64,000 bases of DNA from Massariosphaeria phaeospora. Lineage: Eukaryota; Ascomycota; Dothideomycetes; Pleosporales. Position numbers and translations under genes: made by a program. The notes beneath the pieces are model-generated. The model was not told the origin of the DNA. It ran no database searches and saw only the letters and a list, made by a program, of their open reading frames with translations. The stretch is from the NCBI GenBank assembly GCA_011032825.1, contig JAADJZ010000005.1, positions 811,001 to 875,000 on the forward strand. The letters run 5' to 3'. This document shows, piece after piece, positions 33,603 to 44,660 of the stretch (position 1 is the stretch's first letter; every line of letters begins with the position of its first letter).

Positions 33603-36600
33603 CTAGTTCGTTTCTTTCGTACTTGATGTATATATCTTCTTCGCTTTGGCTACCACGCGCGGCCCCCTAGCCAACCGCTCCACCCGCTCTTCCATCTCAG
33701 CCCTGAAAGCCTCAGGACAACACCCCAGATCCGGATACAGGCGGTAGTCAAGCAACCAGCTTACCGCCTCATCTTGAACACAAGAAGAATGCACCGAGAC
33801 CCAGAACTGGGCGTCGAAGCGGTTTTCCAGCCACTTCAGTATCCGATCTCTCTGGATACCTCTTAGAACATCGAGCCGGTTCTTCTCGATGGCACGGTGA
33901 ATGGGAGTCCGTTTTTTCTTGTCTGGTCGCTCCAGATCGCCGCCTGCCTTTATCATCTGATTCACTACTTCAACGTCTCCCTCGACGCACGCCCAGCTGA
34001 GGGCGTCTCGTCCATCCATGTCTCGCAAGATAGGGTATTGAAATTTTTCAAGGATCTCAGTGGTCAGGGAGCGCCAGAGTTTACCGCGGCAGGACGCGAG
34101 AAGTGACACGATCGTTCGACCACCTCTACCCGACTGCCTTTTGGAATCCTCTTGATAATCTTCCAAGCATATCGCGGCCCCGATGTCGTCCTGGTTTGAG
34201 ACAGCCTTCAGAAGAGTGTCCGCATTCCACTTGTCCCAGTCATAGTCGCCTCTGATGCCGAGGGGTTCCAGTGTATCTTTGACGAAAGATGTGACCAGGT
34301 CCGACTTATACGTATAGGAAGACGTCTCCAAGGCAATAAAGTGCATATACCGCAAGCGAACAGCCAGCTCGCGTACGAACCCTGTCGAATCTTCAACTTT
34401 GACGCTGGTCGCAAGCAAGTGTGTAAGCCCATCTTGAAGCCACGAGTCCTGTGCCTGGGTCCGCTGACTCTTTGACATCCGCCTATAAATGCGAGCGAGT
34501 TTCAAGTAGCAGCTGCGAATCCTCAAATCATCGGCCCCTTGATCAAGAATGGTGAGTGCCCATTTCAAGTCATTTCCTGCTTGTTCCACCTTGTCTTGAG
34601 ACAGATGCTCCGAGCTTGAGTTTAGTAGAGCATCAATGGTGTCTTGAACAGGGCTTTTGCATCCCGAAGCAATAATTGTAGGGATGATACACATAACCGC
34701 ATCGGCTTTGGATCCGAGATTGTTCTGTACGAATATATCAATCAGATCTTTCACCGTCTGGTTTTCAATATGATAGCCGCGAGTAGACTTGACGAAAGTT
34801 GAGTCGCCCAGCGGTCGGTCGCATGTCGATAGCAATGCTCTCAAGAATCCAGTGAAAAGATCTTGAGCTGTCATGTGCGCTAGGGAGCCGTTTGTGTTGC
34901 TGGAAAGAACTGTGATTGCTGTACGTGGGTGGGCCCACGTGTCGAAAGGAATAGTGTTCCAACCGAAAAACCTATAAGGAGTTTCAGTCGGTGAGCAACT
35001 AGCCCAATCTTTTTCGGTATAAACACCCCTGTTTCGTACCTCCTGCCAGGTCGAAGCTGGACCTGGAAAAACGGGGTAGACGCCACGGTGCAGAGAGGTA
35101 TCGTTCGACATAAGAACATGCTCGCGAAAATTTAGTCGATGTGTATCCGACCAAGCCTGGATGCGGGACACTATTGTCTCTAGAGACGAGCCGTGCGGTG
35201 CACCATATATAATTCTTCTCATTCTCGCCTCTTTAATCGTAGGATTCTTTGACTGTCGGGATATCCTCGAGACGGGTTGGTTTAACATAGACCATACTTG
35301 GAGGGTGATTGCCGCTTCTAGTTGAGAACAGTCGGCACTCCAAATCTCTTCTTCCTCTCCAGCATTGGTTTCTCGTCTCAGTGAGAAGTATGAACAGGCC
35401 CGCAAGGATGGAGACGAGTATTTTGTCGATGATTGCTTATCAGATTTATCATTTTTGAAACCGAACCTCACGGATGGTTGATGGTTGCTAGGCGCAAGAG
35501 TAACAGCGCAGTGATAACCAAAGTATAAAGTGTCCACTTGGGTTGTGGTACAGTCTCTGTTCGCTCGGGGTAAGATCGTCGATGCTACCATAGATATCAC
35601 CCTATCTAGAGCCGTAGAGACAAGCCGTCCTTGTACCATTTCATCTGGCCATGGCTGTTGAAACAGCTGGGGTTGAATCCGGGTCGTTAACCTATTCAAT
35701 CGAGCGCGGTAATGCCACACAGTTGTCGCAGGGTCCGGACGCGTTCCATGAAGACTTGATCCCTCGACTCGAGCAAGCCATTTTGAGTCCTTTTCCACGG
35801 TTCCCGAAGAAGCAAATACTACTGACGTAGCTACATCTCCAAAGAGTACAAGGTCCTCGTCACCGGCTGGGGCTGAGATAAGGTTGCGGCCAGTATCTTT
35901 CCTCGAGGCCACCTGAGATATTTGCCACGATGAAAGATAGTGCTTTGGCATTGGATCTTCTCCAACTAAAGACGCGTGTTGATTCTGCTCGTAGAGATCG
36001 AAAGCTAGCCAGTCGAGTTCGTGGCCAGTGATTTGAGCGACCAAGGGGCGTCTTGTGATTCGATTAGCGCCAATGTCAAGACGCTTCGTCCTTAGCAATG
36101 CACGAAGTATGCTCATCAAAAGAACAGCACCTAGTTGAAATACGGAAACGGTTGAGTGTACGGCTCTTAGCCCAACAAACTGGACAATAAACCCGATCAT
36201 GGTGACTGAAACCGCCACCCAAGTCCATCGTGACTCTTGTAACGGAGCGGATCTCCGCCACGAAGAGATATACTCCTTTAGCGGTCGTTCGAGATCGCTA
36301 TACGCAAAGGAGTCGAATGAATGGTCGCCGACCACTTGGCCTCCTGGCTGGATCCAGTGTATTGTAGACTGAGGTTGTTGTTCATCAACCGGCAGCTTTT
36401 TCCTGTCAAATGTTCGCTCCATGGTACTTTGCTCAATGAGATATGCACATATGAACATTCCAGTACATAGGACTACTGTGCCGATTATGGTGAGAGGGAG
36501 ACCCCAGGCGGGCGGTGGCTGGTCTTCTTTCATGAGCTTCAAATGTCTCTCCGCTATGATTGCATATGCAATAACGGAAGCTTGTAGAAGAACACTGAAG

Positions 36601-37268
36601 ACGGCCAGTGATAGAAGAGTGCGACGAGAAGGCCTTCTGAACCCGATGTTCAGCATGAGATTTGGGTTCAGTGCAAACTCTCCCACTCGCGGTTCAAGCC
36701 CGGCGGATGCCTCACCATCGTCCAGGGGCCCAGGTGCTGCTTTCTCCCCGCGGTCAACCCACTCAGCCTTTCCCTGTCTAGTCCTCTGATATTCCGAGAA
36801 AGTGTATATTCCAGCTGGTGCGTATTCTTCTCCGTCCTCGGGGGTGTAGAAGTTCTCCCCACAGCGGTCATGAACGATTTCCAGTATTTGGGGTCGACCA
36901 AAGACGCGCGTAATCGCACCGTTCTGATACATTTCACAGACGTCCCGCCCAGTTGATGAACAGAGTTCGGCCTCGGCGACCCCAGCACCTTCTTGAGCTT
37001 TGCCAATAAAAGCTCTTAACAAAGGGCTACCACAGACGCGAATCACTGACACGACAGCAGTGATAATGCCTAGAGGCGCCATAGCAAATATGATGTTGTC
37101 GAGTCTGGATGTACTTTCGGAAAGGAATTGTTTCGTGACCTGCTCTCCAAAGAGCTGTAAGATGGGTGCTAAATCGGTCGCGAGATTGTTCGCGAAGTCA
37201 TCCCATGTGTCCGCAGCTGAAGAGCATGTGCACAGGGTCAGAATCAGGCATACGCAACGAAGCGCCAT
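33603..37268 (-). CDS. Large membrane protein with C-terminal ankyrin repeats
   Basis: Intronless, 1221 residues, starting MALRCVCLILTLCTCSSAAD with a signal-like hydrophobic stretch. The family-specific N-terminus (DLAPILQLFGEQVTKQFLSE) leads to a membrane segment at about 57-79, then ITRVFGRPQILEIVHD. More membrane segments lie at about 213-239, 253-277 and 347-391 (one long hydrophobic region that may cross twice). The rest is a long soluble region, with ankyrin-type repeats at about 1076-1140 (DALSWACVEGDVEVVNQMI; TPIHRAIEKNRLDVLR). I recognise this as a large uncharacterised fungal family. The ankyrin part suggests protein binding on the cytosolic side. Function unknown. Confidence 0.85.
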   Translation of the reverse strand: MALRCVCLILTLCTCSSAADTWDDFANNLATDLAPILQLFGEQVTKQFLSESTSRLDNIIFAMAPLGIITAVVSVIRVCGSPLLRAFIGKAQEGAGVAEAELCSSTGRDVCEMYQNGAITRVFGRPQILEIVHDRCGENFYTPEDGEEYAPAGIYTFSEYQRTRQGKAEWVDRGEKAAPGPLDDGEASAGLEPRVGEFALNPNLMLNIGFRRPSRRTLLSLAVFSVLLQASVIAYAIIAERHLKLMKEDQPPPAWGLPLTIIGTVVLCTGMFICAYLIEQSTMERTFDRKKLPVDEQQPQSTIHWIQPGGQVVGDHSFDSFAYSDLERPLKEYISSWRRSAPLQESRWTWVAVSVTMIGFIVQFVGLRAVHSTVSVFQLGAVLLMSILRALLRTKRLDIGANRITRRPLVAQITGHELDWLAFDLYEQNQHASLVGEDPMPKHYLSSWQISQVASRKDTGRNLISAPAGDEDLVLFGDVATSVVFASSGTVEKDSKWLARVEGSSLHGTRPDPATTVWHYRARLNRLTTRIQPQLFQQPWPDEMVQGRLVSTALDRVISMVASTILPRANRDCTTTQVDTLYFGYHCAVTLAPSNHQPSVRFGFKNDKSDKQSSTKYSSPSLRACSYFSLRRETNAGEEEEIWSADCSQLEAAITLQVWSMLNQPVSRISRQSKNPTIKEARMRRIIYGAPHGSSLETIVSRIQAWSDTHRLNFREHVLMSNDTSLHRGVYPVFPGPASTWQEVRNRGVYTEKDWASCSPTETPYRFFGWNTIPFDTWAHPRTAITVLSSNTNGSLAHMTAQDLFTGFLRALLSTCDRPLGDSTFVKSTRGYHIENQTVKDLIDIFVQNNLGSKADAVMCIIPTIIASGCKSPVQDTIDALLNSSSEHLSQDKVEQAGNDLKWALTILDQGADDLRIRSCYLKLARIYRRMSKSQRTQAQDSWLQDGLTHLLATSVKVEDSTGFVRELAVRLRYMHFIALETSSYTYKSDLVTSFVKDTLEPLGIRGDYDWDKWNADTLLKAVSNQDDIGAAICLEDYQEDSKRQSGRGGRTIVSLLASCRGKLWRSLTTEILEKFQYPILRDMDGRDALSWACVEGDVEVVNQMIKAGGDLERPDKKKRTPIHRAIEKNRLDVLRGIQRDRILKWLENRFDAQFWVSVHSSCVQDEAVSWLLDYRLYPDLGCCPEAFRAEMEERVERLARGPRVVAKAKKIYTSSTKETN

Positions 37269-37969
37269 CCTTGTGGGAGCGGGCGCGACTGCCCTAGCTG
37301 AGGGAGAGGTAGCTCGCTAAGACGTTGTAGTCGATAAAGTGGAGGTGGCCGATGTTTATCTCACCCTATAGCACCGTGTAAACAATCATGCGTAACTGCA
37401 GGAGAGTCGTGTAGTGGAAGGGCCCTACACATTCTTATATGTAGTTAGACGACGAAGGACGTGCATATCTCAGCCTCATCTCTCGGCTTTTGGGGGCCGC
37501 ATCTCTCGATCCGAACGCTGCACGGATATGCGCGAGGTGATTGGGTATGATAACGAGGCATTCATTGCTTCTTCTTTAACTTCAATTGTGATTCGCTTGT
37601 TCTCGTTCAGCTCTCGTATATCGTGATGGGGGCTATTGGATAGACTGGTGAAGTTGTATGAGCCATTTTGCTTCCGAGTTCCAAGCCTACTAAGAGAAAT
37701 TCAGCAGGTCCCACCCAGTATTCGTTGCTTTCTAACACTTCATCATGCCTGGCAGGAAGGGCGACACGGAATTAGGCATTCTTAGCATATATATCTTGTA
37801 ATGAGTAAGACAAGAGTAGAAAGGGGCGTGCACTCGAAGTGACCGGTTTTTCTTAGTGGGCGCTACTAGGCTCATTACATTATTGGTGCCTTCCGGCCCG
37901 ACGACGCCCCGGGCCTTGTTAGACCTTTTACTAACGTACACCGTCTCAAACCACAAACTACAGACAACT
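37269..37969. other. Intergenic, nothing recognised
   Basis: About 700 bp between the start of the membrane/ankyrin gene and the 3' end of PTR2, both on the minus strand. Short frames without domains. It presumably carries the membrane/ankyrin promoter. Confidence 0.5.
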
Positions 37970-40142
37970 TTAAGCCTTCTCACCATTTACAGCGCCTCCC
38001 GTCAACGTCAGGTCGTTGTCATAATCCTTATCCAGTGCATTCATCTGATCCTCGGTTTCATTCAGATGATGGAAGATGATCCAGATCAAGCACCCGGCAA
38101 TGAAGCTACTCACCCCAAGACCGACAAACATCCACTGAATCGCGGGATCATATAGCAAAGGGGTGAGGGCTTCGCCGATAGCAGCACCAAAAGCGTTGGT
38201 GAGCAGGAACATGGATTGCACGAACGACTTCATGTTCGGTGGGGCTTTGGTGTAGGCATATTCGAGGCCGGTGACCGAGGCGAAAATCTCGGCGATTCCG
38301 ATGAGCATGTACGCCCCGGTTTGAGCGGCAATGTGAATGTCCTGAGTATGGTTAGTTTTATCAACTTAGATAGAGCCGAACGCTTATGGGAGGATCCTTA
38401 CATTTCCCTGCTTCACGCCATCAGCATCTTCACTAGCGGCACAGAGCGGCTCTGCGTAACACGGCCCGGCCTTGTAGATATAGTACTGAATGACAGCAGC
38501 ATACACCATGGCCAGACTAGCAATCCAGAATCCGGTGACAATACGATTGATGGGTGGATAGTTGATCCTAGCTTTTCGGAGCGCAGGGTACAGGAATCGA
38601 TCTAGGAGGGGGAGGAAGACGATGATAGATATCGGATCGAAGTTCTGCATCAGATCGTTCGGAATACCGTGACCGCGCATTTGGCCCGCTATGATGACCG
38701 ATTAGTGTTCCATGACTTGAGCAAGGGTCGCCTTCGCCTGACACTTACCTTGAGTAACAAAGTTATTTGAGAAGTTGTTATACACGACCCAGAAGATTGG
38801 ATAAAAGGTAAAGACCTGGCACGCAACCAGGGCGCGTTTCACCTCGTCGACGAAGTGATCATTCCAACGCAGAGCGCTGTTCTTTCCCGCTGCGGCCTGG
38901 AAGGAAGGTTTTGCGGCGTCCATGTTGCGGTTCTTGAGCATCATCCAAATGACGCGGAATGCATCCGTGATGACGGAGCCCTGTGGTGGACGCACGATAT
39001 ACACCTTTCTCCCGAGCACGAGAGTGATAGTCCCCACCATGAAGACGCACAGGCAGAGCAAGAAGGCGGACCAGAAGTCAACGTCGCGCTCCATGTAAGG
39101 AGTGGGCAGAGTGGCAAGTGCACCAATGTTAATACACCAGTAGAAGACCATATAGATCCTCTGGATGGTGATGGCCGGGTCAATGATGATACGTTCCCCG
39201 GTCTTCGGGTCGGTGCTGATAGCCATCTGGCGGCGCCGGTATTGATCTGCGATCAGAGGAGCGACATTGGACTTGATGCCACCAGTTCCGAGACCAATGA
39301 CGATGATGGCGGCGACGAAGCCACCGATACCGGAGCCGTGAGCTAGTGCTGCCGGAATGGAGGTAGTGGTCAGGATGAGGAGGCCAACAATGTAGACTAC
39401 GCAGAAGATGAGGATCGTGTTGTACTTTCCGAGGTACTGGTCGGCGATGATGGCGCCCAAGATTGGCGTAACTGACAGTCAGTCAGCCAACGCGTTGATT
39501 CGGGTTATCTGGAGTAGCGAATGTACCATAACACCAGAACTGGAAGAAGGTAGTCAGGCCCGTAGCGCCCTTGTGTCCCATACCAAGGGCACCGCGTCCC
39601 AAACTCCCGTCCCGCGGTCGCTGCACATAGTTCTGGAAAATGCCGGAAGCACCATAGTCTGGATTCTGTTAGCTAGGTCGCTCCTAGAAATGATGCACCC
39701 CTTTTCCGAATGCTTTGGACATGCTGGGGGTGACGTACAAGTAAAGCGCTCGCAGAGTTCAACGATGGCAACAAGAAAGGCGGCCTTGGGCAACGGCTCG
39801 CCCACGTGTCGAAGCGTCCTCTTCTCTTCCTCGGTCGGCAGCGTACCCTGGATGAGGTCGTGGTTGTCGTGGATCACGTCGCCGGCCTTGTCTGACGGAG
39901 ACGAGGTACCGGCATGACTGTCACGCAGCTTCTCGTCGGCGAAATGGCTCGTGGTCGCAGCGACATTCGAGCTGTGCTGGAGAGGCGCGCCCGAGATGTC
40001 GGTCAGCTTGTTGGAGTTGTTGGGAAGGTCGAGCTCCTGATGCAGCCTGGCAAGCCCAACAACGACGAGTTAGCAGCGGCCAGCGCACGGTGTGGAGAGG
40101 CCTTGTATATGCTTACCGCGCCGCATCCGTTTCGTGCTCCAT
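37970..40142 (-). CDS. PTR2: PTR2-type proton-coupled peptide transporter
   Basis: Six exons: 40142-40117, 40046-39739, 39658-39527, 39471-38749, 38688-38402 and 38341-37970, giving 615 residues. It imports di- and tripeptides across the plasma membrane, driven by protons. The joins build family sequence cleanly: ELCERFTYYGASGIFQNYVQ (exons 2/3), FFQFWCYVTPILGAIIAD (3/4), VTQAGQMRGHGIPND (4/5). The POT signature GLGTGGIKSNVAPLIADQY and MVFYWCINIGAL are present, with about twelve membrane segments. The N-terminus (MEHETDAARL) is hydrophilic. A CRE palindrome lies 525 bp upstream. The 26-nt first exon makes the start easily missed. Confidence 0.93.
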
Positions 40143-41518
40143 GGAGTCGGATAGTCAGCAAGACAGGCGTCAGCTCTTGTCAAATCCGGGCGGTAGCAAG
40201 ACAAAGCACGCGGTCCCAACTGCAACGGCACCCCCGAGGGCAGGCCTTCTGGATATTTAACCGTCGTCTTCGTCTGCGTCGCTGCACCCCATGCGCGCTG
40301 CATGCGGCGGCAATCAAGCCTCCCAAGGCTATTCGCCAATGCGCCCGTCGCATGCCGTCGCATGCTTGTCCGGCCGCTGGCCTTCCCAAAGCAACGCCAG
40401 GCCCGGCTGCACGCCCGGCAAGCAATGCAAGCAACGCCCAAGCAACGCCCGCCGCTCGCCTTGTGCACGCCACCACCGGCGCCCTCGCCTTAGCACCGCG
40501 CCAGGCCATGCGCCATCGCTCACCTTCCAGATGAAGCCGGCGGGCTGCCCATCTATCTGTCGAGACGAGGACATGCCGGGGGGCTATCAGCGGCTGTCGC
40601 TCCTGATTGTGTGCAGGCGGCGACGCTAGGTTGCATGCGCCAGCCAGGCCGTCCGCGCCGCATCCGTGACGTCAAGAGAAGAGATGGGACACCGAGTTTC
40701 TGCTGCCGGTTCTGATAAGCCTGGCTTCGTGTTGGTTGTGGGTAGTTGTGCCAGCCGAGCTTCTGCTGCCGTTTCCACTAGTGTGTAACAAGCCTGGTGT
40801 CGTCGTCGCCGAATACTGCCCGACATGCGCTCGCGTGCTCACGGTTGTGCGAGAAGGGGTCCACGGTCCACTTAGTAGTAACTGGCGATGCTCCAGGATG
40901 GGTGGTCAATCGGTAATCGGACTCCAGATACTACGCTGGACCAAACGAGGGGCCGGGCGCATGCGGCATAACACGGCGGCGCCCCGCGAGTTCAACACAG
41001 TCAGACCCTTCATCCTTCATCGCCATCGGGAAGGCGCGACCGAGCCACTGCCGGCTAGTACTACTAGGTGCACCGTCAGCAGCTTCACCAGACCCGAGCC
41101 AGCGGACGAATTACCCCAACTGGAGACGACAGATACTGGCCGCCAACAGCCCATATCCGCCGTCCATGGCCTGCTATCCTACCCTTATTCCCGTCAGGCC
41201 TTGCACTTGTTCGCATGTGTATACAACTTGCATAGAAGAGGCAGCCGTTTCTTTCTACTTGTCCTGCACAGACTACTAGGTTGCACTTGGTGAGGACGAC
41301 ATCCCAAGTGACCATACACCTAACCCCCTTGTCGCCCAACTCCCGCTGCCGACCAGCTAGCCATGCAACTATTACACACATACACAAAAGAGATGAGGTC
41401 CAACCAACCACTTTACCGCTAATTATGATGCAGCACCCAGCGGCTGCCGTCGAAAAGTATAATATACAAAAAGATACAAGGATACCAAGCAATGAACATC
41501 TGCACGAGTCAAGACTTT
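40143..41518. other. GC-rich intergenic region upstream of PTR2
   Basis: About 1.4 kb with no supported gene. The part near 40400-40470 has irregular GCAAGCAACGCC repeats and its long frames are Arg/Ala/Cys-rich composition artefacts. It contains the CRE palindrome at 40667-40674 and the 3' end of the zinc transporter transcript. Confidence 0.55.
40667..40674. promoter_or_regulatory. CRE palindrome TGACGTCA upstream of PTR2
   Basis: Full-length ATF/CREB site 525 bp upstream of the PTR2 start codon, in the context CCGTGACGTCAAG. bZIP factors of the Atf/Cpc type act at related sites; control of peptide uptake by one is plausible but not shown. Confidence 0.4.
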
Positions 41519-43330
41519 TTACTTCCCGTCCTTGCAGCCTTTGATGCCCGGGTCGCAGCACTGCTTCGCGTCCCCGCAATCATCGCCGCACTCTAGAAGA
41601 CAAGCTTCGGGTTCACCCCGAACACTGCCGTTCTTGCTATTGCCACGAGACGGCTTCTTGCTGCCACTGCCAGACCCGACGTGGTCCTCGTCGACACTGC
41701 TGTTGTCAGTAGTCCCTGTGTGGTCGTGACTTGCATTGAGGCAAAATTCAGGCTGGATTGTCGACGAATGGATGCCATATTCGTGGAGGCACTTCCGGAT
41801 CTCACGTGCCAGCTCCATATAACGCGCCGCTCCCTCGCCTTCGAACTGGAAAGCAACTTGAACGTGAAGCGATGCGATAAGTTTAGTGTCTGACAGCTGC
41901 CAGACATGGACGTGATGGCAGGAAACGATACCGTCTAGCTCCGTTATGTCATCCTTAATGTCGTCGACGGAGAGTCCTGCCGGGACAGCTTGGAGGAGAA
42001 TGCGGGAGGCCGCCAGGCAAAGCGGAATCGCCGAGGCCAGGATAATGATAGTGATGATGAGTGAGATCAGAGGGTCTGAGTAGAAACGCCAGGGATAGTT
42101 CGTTAGCCAAATGAAGAGTGCAGATGCAATGACACCGACGTTTCCAAGCGCATCGCCCATAACGTGCAGGAAGACCCCGCGCATGTTCAAATCCCCATGA
42201 GAATGGCCATGACCACCCGATTGCGCGCCCTCCTTGGGTTTATTGTGTTTGTGCTCAGTATGGGAGTGCCTCTTCTTCTTCTTTGGTACAGCAGCGTGGA
42301 CGTCAGTGGAGGACTGGCTCTTCGCTTTTTGCAACAGAGGAGACTGCTCGGTTGCTTCCCCATCTGCTTCCTCGTTGTTACTATCATTGTCGGATTCGGA
42401 ACCGTTGTTGTCTAAACGCGAATGTTCGATGATGCTGTTCCGGAAAGAAGATGGATGCACATAGATGTCGTCTATGGTGGAGTACTGTCGAGATTTCGAC
42501 CGATTGTGGTGCTTTGCGATACGTTTGCCAGAAGCGGACCGTCGTGGAGTCCTGTCTCCAGACGGCGTCCAGGAGATATTGGACGATCGCGAGGTGCTGG
42601 ACTTGTGCTTTCCATTCGGCACGCTTGTAGGGAAATTTCCGACTCGTGCCTGTGGTAATACATCAGCAACATTGCCACCTTCGTCAGCAACCGCGTGGTC
42701 CTCGGCGTCAACACCGTGTGCATGTCCCTCCTCTGCCGAACTGAGATCGTTACTGTTTCCATGTGAGTGACCGTGGTCGTGGAACAGGAAGAGTCCGATG
42801 ATGTTCGAAGCTAGACCGAAGCAACCGACGATGAGGACCAGTCGCGGATTGGACACTTGCTGCGGCTCGACGAATCGCTGGATCGCTTCGAGGAAGATGG
42901 AGAGACAAAGCGCGACGAGGAAGACGCCGTTGACGAGGGCACCTAGAGTTTCAGCTCGTTGCCACTGCGCGCCGTTAGTATCAACGAGCTTCAAGCAGGA
43001 CGCAGTCTGCTCACCCCATACGTGTACATCTTCGAGTTGGTCTTGTCGTTCGCGACCTTGACGGCCCATAATCCAACGCATAGTGACAATACATCGTTGA
43101 GCTGTCCCGTCGTCAGCGAGTGGGTAAAGGTGGGACAACAGGCCGTGACAAACCATATGAAAGGAGTCGGCGACGAGGGCGAGCGAGTGAACCGCATAGC
43201 CTGACTGCGCATTAGCGATTTCTCCATCATATCTGACAGTCCGTGCCTTACCAACTACCAGCTCCAGCAGAAAGAACACGGAGTCGATGGCCAACAGAAC
43301 AATAATCCGGTTCGATTTGGAGAGTCCCAT
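41519..43330 (-). CDS. ZRC1: Vacuolar-type zinc/cadmium transporter (Zrc1/Cot1 CDF family)
   Basis: Four exons: 43330-43252, 43200-43154, 43101-43015 and 42964-41519, giving 552 residues. It exchanges zinc for protons, usually into the vacuole. The joins give LLELVVGYAVHSLALVADSF, LNDVLSLCVGLWAVKVAND and MYTYGWQRAETLGALVNGVF, the CDF core with the zinc-site HxxxD residues. A long His-rich loop (FLFHDHGHSHG, then GGHGHSHGDLNMRG) separates the two halves; the second half has VFLHVMGDALGNVGVIASAL and the cytosolic domain HHVHVWQL. The tail is Cys-rich (ECGDDCGDAKQCCDPG). The three introns add up to a multiple of three, so an unspliced reading gives a false 648-residue protein. Next to a dead urea transporter gene. 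Confidence 0.93.
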   Translation of the reverse strand: MGLSKSNRIIVLLAIDSVFFLLELVVGKARTVRYDGEIANAQSGYAVHSLALVADSFHMVCHGLLSHLYPLADDGTAQRCIVTMRWIMGRQGRERQDQLEDVHVWGEQTASCLKLVDTNGAQWQRAETLGALVNGVFLVALCLSIFLEAIQRFVEPQQVSNPRLVLIVGCFGLASNIIGLFLFHDHGHSHGNSNDLSSAEEGHAHGVDAEDHAVADEGGNVADVLPQARVGNFPTSVPNGKHKSSTSRSSNISWTPSGDRTPRRSASGKRIAKHHNRSKSRQYSTIDDIYVHPSSFRNSIIEHSRLDNNGSESDNDSNNEEADGEATEQSPLLQKAKSQSSTDVHAAVPKKKKRHSHTEHKHNKPKEGAQSGGHGHSHGDLNMRGVFLHVMGDALGNVGVIASALFIWLTNYPWRFYSDPLISLIITIIILASAIPLCLAASRILLQAVPAGLSVDDIKDDITELDGIVSCHHVHVWQLSDTKLIASLHVQVAFQFEGEGAARYMELAREIRKCLHEYGIHSSTIQPEFCLNASHDHTGTTDNSSVDEDHVGSGSGSKKPSRGNSKNGSVRGEPEACLLECGDDCGDAKQCCDPGIKGCKDGK

Positions 43331-43624
43331 GACGGCGGCGGTATCGGAACGCAGGCGACGTTGCAGTGTCTCGTTGGGTCGGACAAGAAGTACGTGCAGC
43401 AACCAGTGGCCGCAGAGGGCAAGGTTGCGCAGTATATATAATAGCTGGAGCGGCAAACGCTGCAAAAGTTATTGATGGCGTAGAAGAGTGGTAAAACCGC
43501 TGGCAACAGTAGAGTGGCACCACGCGATTGCGTCAAAGCGCTAGGTAGGCCCACTGTCCAAGTGGGGACACGTGCGCGCTAGCTTCTTCTGAAACTTGTA
43601 CCTCGGTTGACCCCAATCACCTTT

Positions 43625-44660
43625 TCACACCCCTGATATCCTTCCAGATCTTTCCACTAACCTCTGCAAAAAACTCCCTCGTCTCCCAACGGAGTAAATT
43701 TGGTCCAAAATAGCTGTGCCGGATCCAGAGCACAATTGAATGATACCGAAGATGAGACCGAAATTCGACTTCAATGTGAGATAGAATCCATCCTTATTCC
43801 CTTCGATGGGTCGCGAAGTCCCTGCCTTCTTCAAGAGGTCATACATCTCACTAGGGGAACCGATTAGAGGATTGACGGCGTACGCATTAAACATGAAGTA
43901 GAGGATGATGATCATGAGGATCAAAGTGTGCGAGTAGTCACACAAGAACGTGGCGCGGAGACCACCGAGAATGACATAGGCACAGACACCTCCACCTGTT
44001 AGCTCCTGGACTTGATTCATTACTGGAGCCCTCACCTATTGGAATCAAGAAGATGGCCGCGTAAACATTCATGCCCGTCAAAGCTGTAACTACGGCACTG
44101 CCACCCAAGAGCAGCTAACTCCCAACCAAAATGTTAGCAACGATAGCAAAGACCATGAAGACTAGATGTGCAGCTCGTCCATAACGCGCATAGATGATCT
44201 CCAGATAGGTATGACATCTAGGCGCGTTCTGCTTCGTCTTGCATGCCAGTATTGAAAACATCAAAATCTGTACTGTTGCGCCCGCGGCACACCAGAAAGG
44301 CCCAGCAACGCCGTAAGTGTAGGCAACCTGTTTGATATCAGTGTTTGTACAGTCTCCAAAGTGCTCTACTACTCACAGTCGAACTCTGGAGTAAAGTAGC
44401 CGCCCATGTCCAAGCCGAGACAATACCTGATGCGATAAGACCTGGTTTAACTGAACGGGATGCCGTGTTGAACTCCTCTGACTGCTTGGTCGAGTACATT
44501 GTATAACGGTTCTGCAACCAAGATATTCCCATCATTACGAAAGCGAAGAAGAAACCAATCCCGACAACAACACCTGTCCGGCATCAGTATGCACTTCGTG
44601 GGTGGAAATTGGAAACCGTACCATATCCCACGCCGACGGGCAGAGTGGTGGCAGCTGAAG
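43625..44660 (-). pseudogene. Truncated urea transporter DUR3 (sodium:solute symporter)
   Basis: Pieces of a Dur3-type urea/proton symporter remain in order with intact introns: PVGVGYG, then [90 protein letters not shown] and IIQLCSGSGTAILDQ. Three separate lesions: no ATG in frame before the first exon; TAG at 44117-44115 where the family has Gln in VGSQLLLGG; and loss of everything after LDQ at about 43700, where unrelated codons run to a stop at 43625. About half of the usual 700 residues is gone. The CAG to TAG change fits repeat-induced point mutation, but one site proves nothing. Confidence 0.85.
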
